Source of the DNA: DAOTWA01 sp963702935
GTDB taxonomy: Bacteria > Chloroflexota > Anaerolineae > Anaerolineales > Anaerolineaceae
Length of the DNA: 64,000 nt
NCBI GenBank assembly: GCA_963702935.1
Contig: OY969772.1
Span: 3,968,001 to 4,032,000, forward strand
Direction: 5' to 3'
This document shows, piece by piece, positions 7,921 to 17,396 of the stretch; the stretch's first letter is position 1, and every line of letters starts with the position of its first letter. The notes below the pieces were generated by a model. The model was not told where the DNA came from and ran no database searches. It worked only from the letters and a program-made list of their open reading frames with translations. A program made the position numbers and the translations under genes.

Positions 7921-10900
7921 TCACTGGAGTAAATCTTCTGCGCTGGTATAAGCGTCGATGGCGTCTTGCAAGCGATTGGCGCGCGCGTAGGCGTCTCCCA
8001 GGGTCTGCCAGAGCATGATTTCGGAGGGGTGGCGCCGGGCGCCGTTCTCCAAATCCTGGATGACCTCGTCCAATCCCTGGCCGGTTTTGATCAATTGGTC
8101 GTAGCCTACGAGCGCCGTTCGTAAGTCGCCGTTGGCCAGAGAAGCTTGAGCCTGCTCGTAGAGGGAAAGCGTACCGGCGAAGGCAGGTGTAGGCACATTC
8201 TCCTCAGGGAGAGTCTCGGGCTGCGCCTCGGGGGTGGATATTTTCGTGCCGGAGGGGGGCGTCTTTTCCAGCTCCTGTAGCCAGGCTGGAATCTCCTCGG
8301 TCGCGGATTGGCCGTCCGGCGCACGTTCTTCTTGCGGGGCTTCGGCAACTTCCAATTCGAACCCCTGCAGCCAGGCCGGCAGCTCCGTATCTTTTTGAGC
8401 TTCGGGGGCTTGCGCCTCGGGAAGAGGCTCGGAGACCTCCGGAGGAGCTGCATCCTGCAGGGCGCTCTCAGCGAGCGCTTCGGATTCCAGGGAGGGCGGC
8501 CGGGCTTCTGAGGGCACGCTCTCCAGGGCCGGGGTCTCTTCTTCCTGCGGCGCCGGCGCGGAAGAGGCTGGAGCCGCTTCTTCCATGGCCTCCCTGACCC
8601 AATTGGGGGGATTCTCCGTGCGGTCCTGGGGGGCGACGTATAAAGTCTCTTCTTGCGCGCCGTGCTTGGCCGCCAGGCTTTCCAGCCAGGCTAAGGCGGC
8701 GTCCTGGTCGGCAGCCGAAGGCGCTCCCGGCCCTGCCTGTTCTACAGGCAAGACTTCTTCGGGGCTTTCACCTTGAGCTGCCACCGGCGGCGTCTCGCCA
8801 GGCGTAGGTTGAGCCGATTCGAGCGGGGAAGTAGCCAGAGTCTCCGGCTCTTCAACCCTCCAGTCGAGCTTTTCGACCGGAGAAGCAGGCGCGGTTGCGT
8901 CCGCTTGCGGCTCGGGATGGCTTTCTTCTGTGGCTTCTTCTTGAAGCTCTTGCAGCCAGGCCGGTAATTCCCCGGCCGGCGCAGCAGGCTCAGGCTCGGG
9001 CTTCGTGCCTGCCTCAGTCTCTTGCGTGGAGGAAGCCAGCTCTTGCAGCCAATCTGGCAGGGATTCGACAGGCTGCTCCTGGATTGGCTCTTCCGGCGCC
9101 GCCTCTATTTCAGCCGCACCTGCGGAAAGAGGCGTTTCGACCTCAAGGCTCTCCCCGGCGATGGATTCCAGGGGCTGTTCTTCGGCCGGTTGGGCCGGAG
9201 GGAGGGATTCCTCAGGGAGGGCCGGCTCTGCGGCCGGCCCGGCCTGGGCGGTTTCCTGAGCCTGGGCGGCTGCAACGACCCATTCGGGAGGCGTCTCTTT
9301 GCGCTCTTCGGGGGGTACGTAGAGCGTGTCTTCTTGCGCGCCGTGCTTGGCCGCCAGACCTTCTAACCAGGCCAACGCAGCATCCTGATCCGAATCCGTT
9401 GGCGCCGGCGCGACGATTTCCTGCGTCGCTTCCGGCTCGATCTCCTGAGCGGGCGTCTGTTCAGGCTGGCCAGGCTAAGTCTCCTCAGGCGCGAGCGCCG
9501 GGCTTAAGGCTTCCGGGAGAATGGCTTCGCGGACAGGCTCATTTTGGATCTCCTGGAGCCAATCCGGCAGGTCCTCGCCAGGAGCGGCAAGAGTGCTTCG
9601 ATCCTCTTCTGCGGGAGTCTCCTGAAGGTCTTTCAGCCAGGCGGGGATCTCTTCGCTTTCCTCCGGCGAGGCTATGGCCGGAGCCTCAGCCTCGCTGGCC
9701 GCGCTGCCGGTTTGCATCCACTCGGGCAAAGGCTGATCCGTCGCTTCCGCCGGAGAGGTGGCCGCCGCTTCTTGCGGCGCAGGCTCGCTTTCAGCCTCAC
9801 TTTCCGGGGAAAGCCAATCCGGAAGGCCGGCTTCGCCCGGCTCTTCCAGGGAGGGGGAAGGTGCCGCAGCTTCGCTTTCTGACGGCGCCTGGGGTTGGGC
9901 GCCGATTAATTGTTCCAGGGCAGTCAAATCTTCTTCCTGGGGGGGCCTGGCCTCGGTTAGCTCCGAAGGCGCGATAGAGCGCAGCCAATCGGGAATTTCG
10001 GCGGGAGCCAGGCCCTCCTCCAGCTCGGCTGTTCCTTCTTCGAAGGCCGGCACCGGCCCTTGGGTCTCGCCGCCGGCGGCAATTCCCCATCCCGCAGCCT
10101 GCATCCACTCCGGAATCTGGCCTTCCGCCGGAGCGGCGACGTCCGGCGCTTCTCCTTCTTCTGTCTTCCCCGGGATTCCCCGGTAAAGGGGGACTGAGCC
10201 GTTAAATCAGCCGGCGCAGCGCTGGCGGCCTCGGAAGACATGAGCCAATCGGGGATCTGGCTTGATTCGGTGGGAGAGCCTTCGATCTGAATGCCCAGGG
10301 ATGAAGCCCATTGAGGCTGCTTGTAGTCGGCTTCCTGGTCGGGAGCCCATTCCTGGCGCTCGATGAGGACGGCGTTATCAGGAACATCGGTGGGCAGAGG
10401 CGAAGCGGGGTTAACGAAGGCCATATAAGGGTCGAGCGCATAAACCCTTTGTTTGTAAATCTCGGCTTCTTCTGCGCGGCTCGTCTCGGGGAGAATCTCT
10501 GACAAGATGCGGTTGGCCTCAAAACAATAGGGGAATTTCTTCAAGAGGTCGCTGCACACCTCGGCCGCCTCCACCTGCTGGCCGGAAAGATGATACATGC
10601 GCGCCAGCACCACCTTGAGGTCGGGGCGTTGAGGATCTTCTTTGAGAGCCGCCCGGATTTCGGCGATCGCCTGGAAGTACAAATCCCCCCGAGCGTACAT
10701 GCGCACCAAAGCGCCGCGGGTCAGGCGAACCCTGGGAGGTTCCAGGCCGTCTCGCCGGCCATACAAGCGTCGCAGCTCGTCTTGCACGGCGGCGTTGGAA
10801 GGTTGCGCGTCAAAGGCGCGTTCCATGTGCCAGATCGCGCCGTCCAAATCCCCCTCATCCTCGCGAATGATGCTCATGCCGATGTGGGACACGAAGTCAT

Positions 10901-11114
10901 CCGGAATGGCAGACAAGACACGCTGGAAAATGTCGGTGGCCTCCCCAAACCTTTGGCCTTCGAGAAAAGCTTTTCCCAGCAAACGGTAAGTGTCTAAATG
11001 CTTCGAATATGTTTTGAGGATATATAAGCAATGCGCGATGGCTTCTTCAGTTTGACCGCGGTCGGTCAGGTTTTCGATTTCCCGGTTATATATTCTAAGC
11101 GGAACTTTTGCCAT
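7921..11114 (-). CDS. long TPR protein with Pro/Glu-rich region carrying repeated '[IL]P-x-W-[LM]' motifs (one frameshift, one in-frame stop)
   Basis: About 1060 residues if read through. Residues 1-240 form TPR-like helices (EEAIAHCLYILKTYSKHLDTY, FGEATDIFQRVLSAIPDDFV). A very acidic Ala/Pro/Glu region of about 650 residues follows, with about a dozen short motifs such as IPDWL, LPDWLQEL, IPAWLKDL and LPEWM at irregular spacing. A unit AALAWLExLAAKHGAQExTLYV occurs twice. The last 90 residues form TPR-like helices again. Start ATG 11114 has GGGAGG 10 nt upstream. One base is missing near 10185; a TAG at 9477-9475 interrupts the frame. No catalytic motif, signal peptide or membrane segment is seen. 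The TPRs suggest a scaffold and the repeated motif a docking peptide; the function is unknown. Confidence 0.72.
8598..9400 (-). repeat. pair of about 123-bp direct repeats inside the TPR/PxWL gene
   Basis: Segments 8598-8721 and 9278-9400 are similar along their length and share an identical core TCTTCTTGCGCGCCGTGCTT. Both encode the module DQDAALAWLExLAAKHGAQE followed by TLYV and (T/N)PPxW. They are internal duplications of the protein and could be recombination or assembly hazards. Confidence 0.75.
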
Positions 11115-11198
11115 AGAGTATAGGCCTCCCAATGCAAGTATGCACCAATATTAACGAGAATGCAAGTGTTTTCAAGCAAAGAACCGCTTCCCCTTAAA

Positions 11199-11244
11199 CA
11201 ACGAAGCGGCACCCGGAGAGACCGGGTGTCGCATTGCGTCGTTG
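11199..11244 (-). terminator. probable terminator of rpoD
   Basis: Inner stem CACCCGG/CCGGGTG with loop AGAGA and outer stem CAACGA/TCGTTG. On the minus strand the hairpin is followed by TTTAAG, a weak U tract. It lies between the rpoD stop (11267) and the TPR gene start (11114), so the two genes may be transcribed separately. Confidence 0.6.
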
Positions 11245-11266
11245 CAAAGCGGATCGCCGAAAAGCT

Positions 11267-12484
11267 TTAATCGCCCAGGTAATCGCGCAATTTCCGGCGA
11301 ATGGAGGGGTGGCGCAGACGGCTGAGCGCCTGGGCCTCGATTTGGCGCACTCGCTCCCGGGTGACGCCCATCTTGCGGCCCACTTCTTCCAGGGTATACG
11401 CCTGTCCGTCCAGTAGCCCGTAGCGCAATTGCAAGATACGCACTTCGCGCGGCGGCAGGGAATCCAGAACGTCTTCCAGGTGCTCGCGCAGCAAATTATA
11501 GGTGGCGGATTCGTCGGGCGGGGGCGCTTCGTCATCCTCGATGAAATCACCCAGCACCGAGTCCTCTTCATCGTCGGTAGGAGTCTCCAGGGATAACGGG
11601 CGGCGCGCAACCTGGATCATGTTCTCGACTTTCTTAGGAGGCACTTCCAGCGCGTCTGCCAGCTCATCCACAGAAGGCTCGCGGCCCAGGCGTTGCGTCA
11701 ACTGGTGTTGAACGCGCAGCAGCTTGTTGATCTGGTCGCCCATGTGCACCGGCACGCGAATGGTGCGGCCCTGGTCGGCAATCGCGCGAGTCACGGCCTG
11801 GCGGATCCACCAGGTCGCATAAGTACTGAACTTATGCCCACGGCGGTAATCGAACTTCTTGGTGGCGCGGATCAAACCGATGTTGCCTTCCTGAATCAAG
11901 TCCAGGAAGGGAACTCCACGCCCCATGTATTTCTTCGCCACGCTGATCACCAGGCGTGAATTGGCAGTGATGAGATGCTCGCGGGCGGCCCAGCCATCCT
12001 CGATCAATCTGCGCAGCTCTTGACGCCTGCGCGAGCTGACGTTCCCGCTGGCCAGCTCTTCACGAGCCATACGCCCGCGCTCGATACGCTGAGCCAGCTC
12101 GACTTCTTCTTCTGCGGTTAGCAAGGGAACCCGGCTTACCTCTTTCAGGTAGAGACCAATCGTATCATCGGTGTCGATGTTAGCGAGATCGTCGAAGGAG
12201 ATGGGGCGGTTGGGTTCTTCTTCCTCGTCCTCATCTTCAATGGTCAAATCATCTTCAGAGGGTTCTTCAAGAGAGGCAGCATCTTCAACATAAGTGACAC
12301 CGGCGCTGATCAAAGCCGCGAATGCCTCTTCCAATTGTTCTACATCTTGTTCTGCATCGGGGAAGAAATGCAAAATGTCGTCAATCGTCACGTACGACTT
12401 TTGACGGCCAAGCTCGATGAGCCGAGCAATAGCAGAATACTCTTCTTCATCTTCAACTACGTTAATTAAAGCATCATCCATCAT
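11267..12484 (-). CDS. rpoD: primary RNA polymerase sigma factor (RpoD/SigA)
   Basis: 405 residues. An N-terminal region 1.1-like segment (about 18-65) is followed by a strongly acidic linker (SEDDLTIEDEDEEEEP). Regions 1.2-2 follow (DTIGLYLKEVSRVPLLTAEE; GLIRATKKFDYRRGHKFSTY; ATWWIRQAVTRAI), then region 3 (VPVHMGDQINKLLRVQHQL) and region 4 with a helix-turn-helix (YTLEEVGRKMGVTRERVRQI). All signature parts of a group 1 sigma-70 factor are present, so it should direct housekeeping transcription from TTGACA/TATAAT promoters like those found here. ATG 12484 is followed at once by a second ATG (12481). A long AT-rich leader lies upstream. Confidence 0.96.
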   Translation of the reverse strand: MMDDALINVVEDEEEYSAIARLIELGRQKSYVTIDDILHFFPDAEQDVEQLEEAFAALISAGVTYVEDAASLEEPSEDDLTIEDEDEEEEPNRPISFDDLANIDTDDTIGLYLKEVSRVPLLTAEEEVELAQRIERGRMAREELASGNVSSRRRQELRRLIEDGWAAREHLITANSRLVISVAKKYMGRGVPFLDLIQEGNIGLIRATKKFDYRRGHKFSTYATWWIRQAVTRAIADQGRTIRVPVHMGDQINKLLRVQHQLTQRLGREPSVDELADALEVPPKKVENMIQVARRPLSLETPTDDEEDSVLGDFIEDDEAPPPDESATYNLLREHLEDVLDSLPPREVRILQLRYGLLDGQAYTLEEVGRKMGVTRERVRQIEAQALSRLRHPSIRRKLRDYLGD

Positions 12485-13015
12485 AGAAAGCTGAGACCCT
12501 TTTCAGCAAGAGATATACTCAACCCAATGTGCCTCGCACACCAGGTTACAATCAAGCGACACGTATTTAATTGAGCATCGCGAGTCCCTTGTGCTGGTTG
12601 GATCGTAAATCACAGGCAGATAGAAAACCCCTAGAGGTTTTCGCGGAGCGATCGCCATTTGATTGCTGCCCGCCTTTGAAATACGAACCATTAAAAATTC
12701 TAGCCACCACATGAGAGGCACCCCCAGGATACACTGCCTCTCATATTCTATACTCGCTATGCACACCCAATAGATAAAGCCAGTCTTAAATCCTTTTGCG
12801 ACAACCTGAACCAAGGACCGCCTTGGAGGCGGCTACCTTCATATATACACAGGCACATTATCAATCAGGATACACTTTTTTAGCCTAAAAATCAATACCT
12901 TTTAATAATTTAAGATGATATTGCTAGTCAAAAAGTGACAAATATTATTACAATAAGCACCTTTATCGGCAAGATACCGCTTAAATTGTCCCTCGCGCCA
13001 GGGCGAACGCTGGCC
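12485..13015. other. 530-bp AT-rich intergenic region upstream of rpoD
   Basis: No convincing gene. The part from about 12830 to 12970 is much more AT-rich than the surroundings. On the minus strand there are three potential hairpins before rpoD: AAGG-CCGCC/GGCGG-CCTT around 12812-12838, ATGAGAGGCA/TGCCTCTCAT at 12711-12744, and GAAAACC/GGTTTTC at 12623-12642. A possible 103-codon frame at 12503-12814 has no recognisable protein. The region probably holds the rpoD promoter(s) and a structured leader; a small RNA gene is possible. Confidence 0.55.
12711..12744. promoter_or_regulatory. perfect 10-bp inverted repeat in the rpoD leader
   Basis: ATGAGAGGCA, 14-nt loop, TGCCTCTCAT. In the minus-strand transcript it would form a hairpin about 230 nt before rpoD. 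A T5 run follows about 12 nt after it on the minus strand, so attenuation is possible; an operator is the alternative. Confidence 0.55.
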
Positions 13016-13651
13016 TTATGGCGTGGGAGAGCCGGCGGCGCCTGGAGTGGTGGCCTGGGGGGAGGGCGCCAGCGTAGTTGGGGCAGCCGTCAGGGTGGGC
13101 GCGGCGGTTGGCTGGGGGGTCTGAACCAGGGTGGTCAGATTCAGCAGCGAGTCCAGGTCGCTTTTCCCGATGACCACTGCGGTTTTTCCGTCCAGGCTTA
13201 CGTAATAACCGCTCTGGGTGGGGGTAAGGCTGCCAATTTGCAAGGTTTTTTCTGCTCCGCTCTTGTAACCCAGCTTGATCGTATATTTGGGGTTATCCAG
13301 ACCAATGGCGCTCAGGGTGGGCACGCTGCTTTCCAGGGAAGATTGGACCTGTACCAACGGCAGGTTCAGGGCGGAATCTTGCGCCGTCTGGGCGTCCACC
13401 ATGCTGCCTGGAGGCTGCACGCTCCAGGCGCCGGAGGCGTCGCTGCTGAATTTTACGGTATGGCCCTGATGGTCATCGATTTCCACGCTGGTCAAGGCAT
13501 CATTCGGGCCGGCTGCCAGTAGATACACGGCCGTGGGCGACGGTGTTATCCTGGCGCTGGCCGTAAACTGCTGCACGTTTTGCAGGAGGATCGCCCCGAT
13601 GAGCAGGACGATAAAAGCCACAACTAAAACGACGGTTGAGCGACGGATCAT
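13016..13651 (-). CDS. DUF4340 domain membrane-anchored protein
   Basis: 211 residues. One N-terminal transmembrane segment (STVVLVVAFIVLLIGAILL) is followed by an extracytoplasmic domain of the DUF4340 type (LTSVEIDDHQGHTVKF, LGLDNPKYTIKLGY-like IGLDNPKYTIKLGYKSG) and a Pro/Thr/Ala-rich C-terminal tail. It is the last gene of a Gld-type ABC operon, 3 nt after the GldG-like gene, and DUF4340 proteins are frequent partners of such systems. The substrate and role are unknown. The Thr/Pro tail resembles the linkers in the two lipoproteins at 39.2 and 53.3 kb. Confidence 0.85.
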   Translation of the reverse strand: MIRRSTVVLVVAFIVLLIGAILLQNVQQFTASARITPSPTAVYLLAAGPNDALTSVEIDDHQGHTVKFSSDASGAWSVQPPGSMVDAQTAQDSALNLPLVQVQSSLESSVPTLSAIGLDNPKYTIKLGYKSGAEKTLQIGSLTPTQSGYYVSLDGKTAVVIGKSDLDSLLNLTTLVQTPQPTAAPTLTAAPTTLAPSPQATTPGAAGSPTP

Positions 13652-13654
13652 TTT

Positions 13655-15213
13655 CTACATCCTGCGGCGGCGTTGCAGCCAGACTGTAATCCCGGAGGCA
13701 ACCACCAATCCGGGGATCAGGAAGACCGAAAAGAGCAGGATCAGGCCCATGGTGGCCCGCTCAGGCGGAACCATAAAGCGTTGTGTGGGCTGCGTCGGGT
13801 TCAGGTTGATTAGGCTCTCCTGTTGGGCCGCCCAATCGATGGCGTTGACCAAAAAATCTCCATTCCCATATTGGTTGAAGAAAGCATCCGTGGCGAAATC
13901 CGAGTCGCCGATGACGACCAGCCGCGCTTTGGTGTCGCTGTCTTGGGCGGCTACCGCCACGGGCACCGGGCCGAGCAAATCCTTCCCGCTGTCGGGGGTG
14001 ACCTGATTGTTCGCCAGGCCGGCGAAATCGGTTTCTCCCCAGGCGCGCGAAGAGGTCTTCACCAGGATGGTAGAGGTGATTTTGCTGTTAATCGAATTGA
14101 CGGTTACGCTGCGAGCCGTGGGGAAGGCGGTGATCATGCCTTGCAAGCGATTGGTAATCAGGTGATCCCCATATTCATTGGCGATGGCAACGTTCACCGG
14201 GTTGGCCCCGGGGTCGATCACGAAGTCCTTGCCCAGGGTGACGCCCCAGGATTGGGTCAGGTAGGTGGCCAATGGGTCAGGCGAATCGCCAAAATTGGTC
14301 ACCGGGAGAGGCTCTTCCATGACGACCAGGGAGCCGCCCTTGTCGAGATAGGCTTGCAGCAGCTTGACCTCGTTGTCAGAGAGGGGCTTTTGGGGGCCGG
14401 CGATGATGATGGCCAATGCGTCTTGAGGTACCTGGGGGTTGGCGGCCAGGTTCAAAGTCTGCACGGTGTAGTTCTTCAGCGTCAGGGCGTTCTTTGCCAG
14501 GCTATAGGCGGTGTTGCCGGTGTCCTCCGGGCTGTGCTCCCCGTGGCCGGTCAAGAAATACACCACGCGCGTCCCCGGGTGCTCCAACTTGACCAGCGCC
14601 GAATCGATCTCTTGCTCGTTCACCAACGTGACCTGCTCGGAGTGGGTGCCCAAGGTCAGGACGATGGTTCCATCCTGGGTGATCTTCGCGTTTTGAGCGG
14701 CCACCGGATTGGCGTCCGGATCGACGAATTGATAATCGAAGCGGCCGTTCGAATTGTATTTGAAGTCGTCCAACGTGCTTTTCGCCGTGTCTGAAGGCGT
14801 CCGCGCGGTGAAAAAGGCCGTAGCCATGACCGGCTGGCCTTGAGGCAAGGCGGCGAGGATTTGGAAGGTCTCAGGGGCCAGGGTGTGCTGCTTGTCCAGG
14901 GTCATGTCCCAACGCTTGGGATCTTGTAGGCCACAAAATTAATCACGATCAGGATGCCCAGGAAGGCAATGATCATGACCAGGGCATTGCTGCCGTAGCG
15001 AGCCTGGCGGCCGGTCAGGGAGGCGCGCACGCGTTGAGGATCGAGAATTACGAAAATTGCCAGGCCAATGACGATGAAGGCCAGGCTGATCTCCAGGGGC
15101 AAGGTGATCTGCCCCTCAACGATGTAAAGGCCGGCAGAGACGATGGCTGCCAACAGCGCGAGATACAAGCCAAAAGGCGCGAAACGTCGTTGTGCCGTCT
15201 TCATTAGCGCCAC
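13655..15213 (-). CDS. GldG-like ABC-type auxiliary protein, one frameshift
   Basis: About 519 residues when joined. The N-terminal part has three hydrophobic segments (FGLYLALLAAIVSAGLYI, LAFIVIGLAIFVILD, LVMIIAFLGILIVINFVAY), followed by the conserved entry KRWDMTLDKQHTLAPET and a large extracytoplasmic domain (VVYFLTGHGEHSPED, GGSLVVMEEPLPVTN, VVIGDSDFATDAFFN) and a C-terminal membrane helix. This is the layout of GldG. One A is missing at about 14919 (IPSVGT-stop instead of IPKRWDMTLD), so two frames appear; an error is likely. GldG works with GldA/GldF; in non-gliding bacteria the transported substrate is unknown. It overlaps the permease gene by 10 nt. Confidence 0.85.
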
Positions 15214-15935
15214 CTCCTTTGTTCAACCGCGAGGCTGCCGAGGAACAGCGCTAAAGCCGTCATGCTCAGGTAATACACGATGTCGCTCACCTGGATGATG
15301 CCGGTGTAGAAGGTATTGTAGAAGTGGGCACTCATATCCAGATAATTCAGAAGGTCGGCTCCGGTGCCTCCCAGAGATTGGGCAGGGAAGCCGAGCACCC
15401 AAAAGACGAGGAGCACACCCAGGGTCGCAAAAAAGGCGGCAATTTGATTGCTAAACAGAGAGGATATAGCGATCCCAATGGCGACGACTGCGGCAGTGAG
15501 CAAGATTACGCCGACATAAGATGCCAACATCGAAAGCGGATCGAGTCCCGGCTGCACTAACCGGTTGAGGATAAAGGGGAAGATCAACGTGACGACGATC
15601 ACGGAGAGCATAAAAAGGAAGGCTCCCAACCATTTCCCGATGACGAGCTCCCAATCGCGTACCGGGGCAGTCAACAACAATTCCAGCGTGCCCATGCGCT
15701 GTTCTTCTGCCAGGGTGCGCATGGTGATCGCGGGAACCGAAAAGAGCAACAAGGTAACCAGCGGTCCTACTACGATCTGGAGATCCGGAGCAAATTGCTG
15801 GGCGGCGGCTGCCAGGATATTGGCGTAGAACAGGATGCCGAGCACCAATAAGATGATAAACGCCACTACATAGGCGATGGGACTGGAAAAGTACTGGTTG
15901 TATTCACGGCGTGCAACCGTCCAGATATTTCGCAT
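15204..15935 (-). CDS. ABC-2 type permease, GldF-like
   Basis: 243 residues with six hydrophobic segments. It starts MRNIWTVARREYNQYFSSPI, the usual beginning of Gld-type permeases, and has the ABC-2 signature RTLAEEQRMGTLELLLTAPV between the second and third segments. It should form the membrane channel for the ATPase at 15942. The genes are spaced 6 nt (from the ATPase) and -10 nt (to the GldG-like gene), a single transcription unit. It could equally be called a NosY-type permease, but the GldG and DUF4340 partners favour the Gld group. Confidence 0.9.
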   Translation of the reverse strand: MRNIWTVARREYNQYFSSPIAYVVAFIILLVLGILFYANILAAAAQQFAPDLQIVVGPLVTLLLFSVPAITMRTLAEEQRMGTLELLLTAPVRDWELVIGKWLGAFLFMLSVIVVTLIFPFILNRLVQPGLDPLSMLASYVGVILLTAAVVAIGIAISSLFSNQIAAFFATLGVLLVFWVLGFPAQSLGGTGADLLNYLDMSAHFYNTFYTGIIQVSDIVYYLSMTALALFLGSLAVEQRRWR

Positions 15936-15941
15936 AGGAGA

Positions 15942-16910
15942 TTACCTTTCTGCCGTGGGGTTGGCCTTGCGAGCTTCATCCCCATCGGGGGCAATCGGTT
16001 GGTCGCTGGTTAATTGCAGGAAGATATCCTCGAGGCTCAGGTTGGCGAGGTGTATCTCCAGGAGATCATATCCGGCGTTGATCACAGCGCGAGCCACCTC
16101 CGGGCGGGCGTCCAGGCCGGCAGCCGTCTCAAATTCCAGGGAGTTATCTTCCCGCAGGGAGGCGCGGGTCACGCCGGAGACTTTTTCGAGGACGGGCAGC
16201 GCCTCTTCGGCGGAGCCACGCACGCGCAAGACCACCCGTTGAGAGCCCGTCAGGCGCGCCTGGAGATGATCGGGAGTATCCTCGGCAACGATATGACCCT
16301 TGTTGATAATCATGACCCGGTTGCAGATTTGCTGGGCTTCTGAAAGGATGTGCGTCGATAGGAGCACACAGCGTTCCTTCCCAATCTCCTGGATCAATTT
16401 CCTGACTTCGATGATTTGCGCCGGGTCCAGGCCGATGGTCGGCTCGTCGAGGATGAGGACTTCTGGCTTGTGGATCAGCGCCTGAGCCAACCCGACTCTC
16501 TGGCGCATGCCCTTGGAAAGATTGGAGATAAAGCTGTCGGCGCGATCTTGCATGTGCACCCGATCCAGCACCTCGTCCACCTTATCCTCGGCGTCCGGCA
16601 GCTTGCGCAAGTTGGCCATATATTTAAGGTAGGCGAACACGCTCATGTCGGGGTAAAGTGGAACGGTCTCCGGCAGATATCCCACGATTTTGCGTACGTC
16701 CAATAAATCTTCGATTACGTCGTATCCGCCCACTTCAACTTCTCCAGAAGTGGGCGGCATGAACCCGGTGAGGATGCGCATGGTGGTGGTTTTTCCGGCG
16801 CCGTTTGGGCCGAGGAAGCCCAGGATTTCACCTTTCTCGGCGTTGAAATTTAGATCCTCGATTGCTCTGCGGCTGCCGTAGTCTTTGGTCAACTCGGATA
16901 CACGAATCAT
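15942..16910 (-). CDS. ABC transporter ATP-binding protein, GldA-like
   Basis: 322 residues. Walker A GPNGAGKTTTMRIL (about 35-48), Q-loop region GYLPETVPLYPDM, signature LSKGMRQRVGLAQAL, Walker B VLILDEPTIGLDP and switch histidine STHILSEAQ are all intact. The C-terminal 90 residues match the extra domain of ABC-2 exporters. First gene of the operon 16910-13016. ATG 16910 has AAGGAG 6 nt upstream, and that site overlaps an 8-bp inverted repeat (16921-16941). Confidence 0.93.
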   Translation of the reverse strand: MIRVSELTKDYGSRRAIEDLNFNAEKGEILGFLGPNGAGKTTTMRILTGFMPPTSGEVEVGGYDVIEDLLDVRKIVGYLPETVPLYPDMSVFAYLKYMANLRKLPDAEDKVDEVLDRVHMQDRADSFISNLSKGMRQRVGLAQALIHKPEVLILDEPTIGLDPAQIIEVRKLIQEIGKERCVLLSTHILSEAQQICNRVMIINKGHIVAEDTPDHLQARLTGSQRVVLRVRGSAEEALPVLEKVSGVTRASLREDNSLEFETAAGLDARPEVARAVINAGYDLLEIHLANLSLEDIFLQLTSDQPIAPDGDEARKANPTAER

Positions 16911-16920
16911 AATACTCTCC

Positions 16921-16941
16921 TTATCCAGTCACCCTGGATAA
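16921..16941. promoter_or_regulatory. inverted repeat overlapping the ribosome binding site of the ABC operon
   Basis: TTATCCAG-TCACC-CTGGATAA, a perfect 8-bp repeat with a 5-nt centre. It overlaps the first bases of the AAGGAG site of the GldA-like gene. It could be an operator or, in RNA, a small hairpin limiting translation. Confidence 0.6.
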
Positions 16942-17330
16942 AAGACGGCAGATGAACACGTATTTACTTCGTTTGAATTGCATGGCGGCAAGAACCTCGA
17001 TCTATAAAGCAAGGCATCCACGAGCGCGCCCTGATAGGAGTGCTCCGTAGAGGCCGACAAACACTATACAATACTATACACATGAAAGTCAATAGGTTTT
17101 GAGTTTTCTAATCGAATGCTAATTATTCTTGACGGAAAGGCTTGCTGTATGAACATTAGAACAAATTTGAATTATAATTACCCCGGGATATGCAAAAGCC
17201 ATCCCAGAGTTGTATGTTTGACCTAAATTCTTCGACCTCTGAAATTCAAAGCCTTTTCTGTGGGAAGTTGTAGCACATTGAAACTTGCTTAATTTTCTTG
17301 GGATTATCCATTGGCTGACTTAGTTTTTTC

Positions 17331-17367
17331 CCGAGGGGCGCTGGCAGTAGCTGGCCGGCGCCCTCGG
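17331..17367 (+). promoter_or_regulatory. GC-rich hairpin in the hppA leader
   Basis: CCGAGGG-G-CGC pairs with GCG-CCCTCGG, with further TGGC/GGCC pairing inside. It sits about 20 nt before the GGAGGG ribosome binding site of hppA. There is no T tract after it, so it is not a plain terminator. Confidence 0.5.
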
Positions 17368-17396
17368 CCTATTATCTTGATCCTATCGGAGGGAAT

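Larger units (their letters stand above)
16911..17396. other. 486-bp divergent intergenic region between the ABC operon and hppA
   Basis: No gene seen. It is AT-rich and contains the inverted repeat at 16921-16941, a short tandem ACTATACAAT/ACTATACAC near 17063-17081, a candidate promoter TGAACA-N17-TATAAT at 17150-17178 facing hppA, and a leader hairpin at 17331-17367. Confidence 0.6.

Noticed and set aside
9475..9477. TAG as pyrrolysine or recoded codon
   Set aside because: No pyrrolysine machinery is visible and the region is a low-complexity linker; a substitution or base error is simpler.
8895..9977. 360-codon plus-strand frame across the TPR/PxWL gene
   Set aside because: Antisense of a low-complexity Glu/Pro/Ala region, which gives long open frames by composition.
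12503..12814. Possible 103-residue protein before rpoD
   Set aside because: No motif, poor start context, and the frame crosses perfect inverted repeats of a likely leader.
17179..17396. Known riboswitch in the hppA leader
   Set aside because: A hairpin exists, but no consensus of a known riboswitch class could be recognised.
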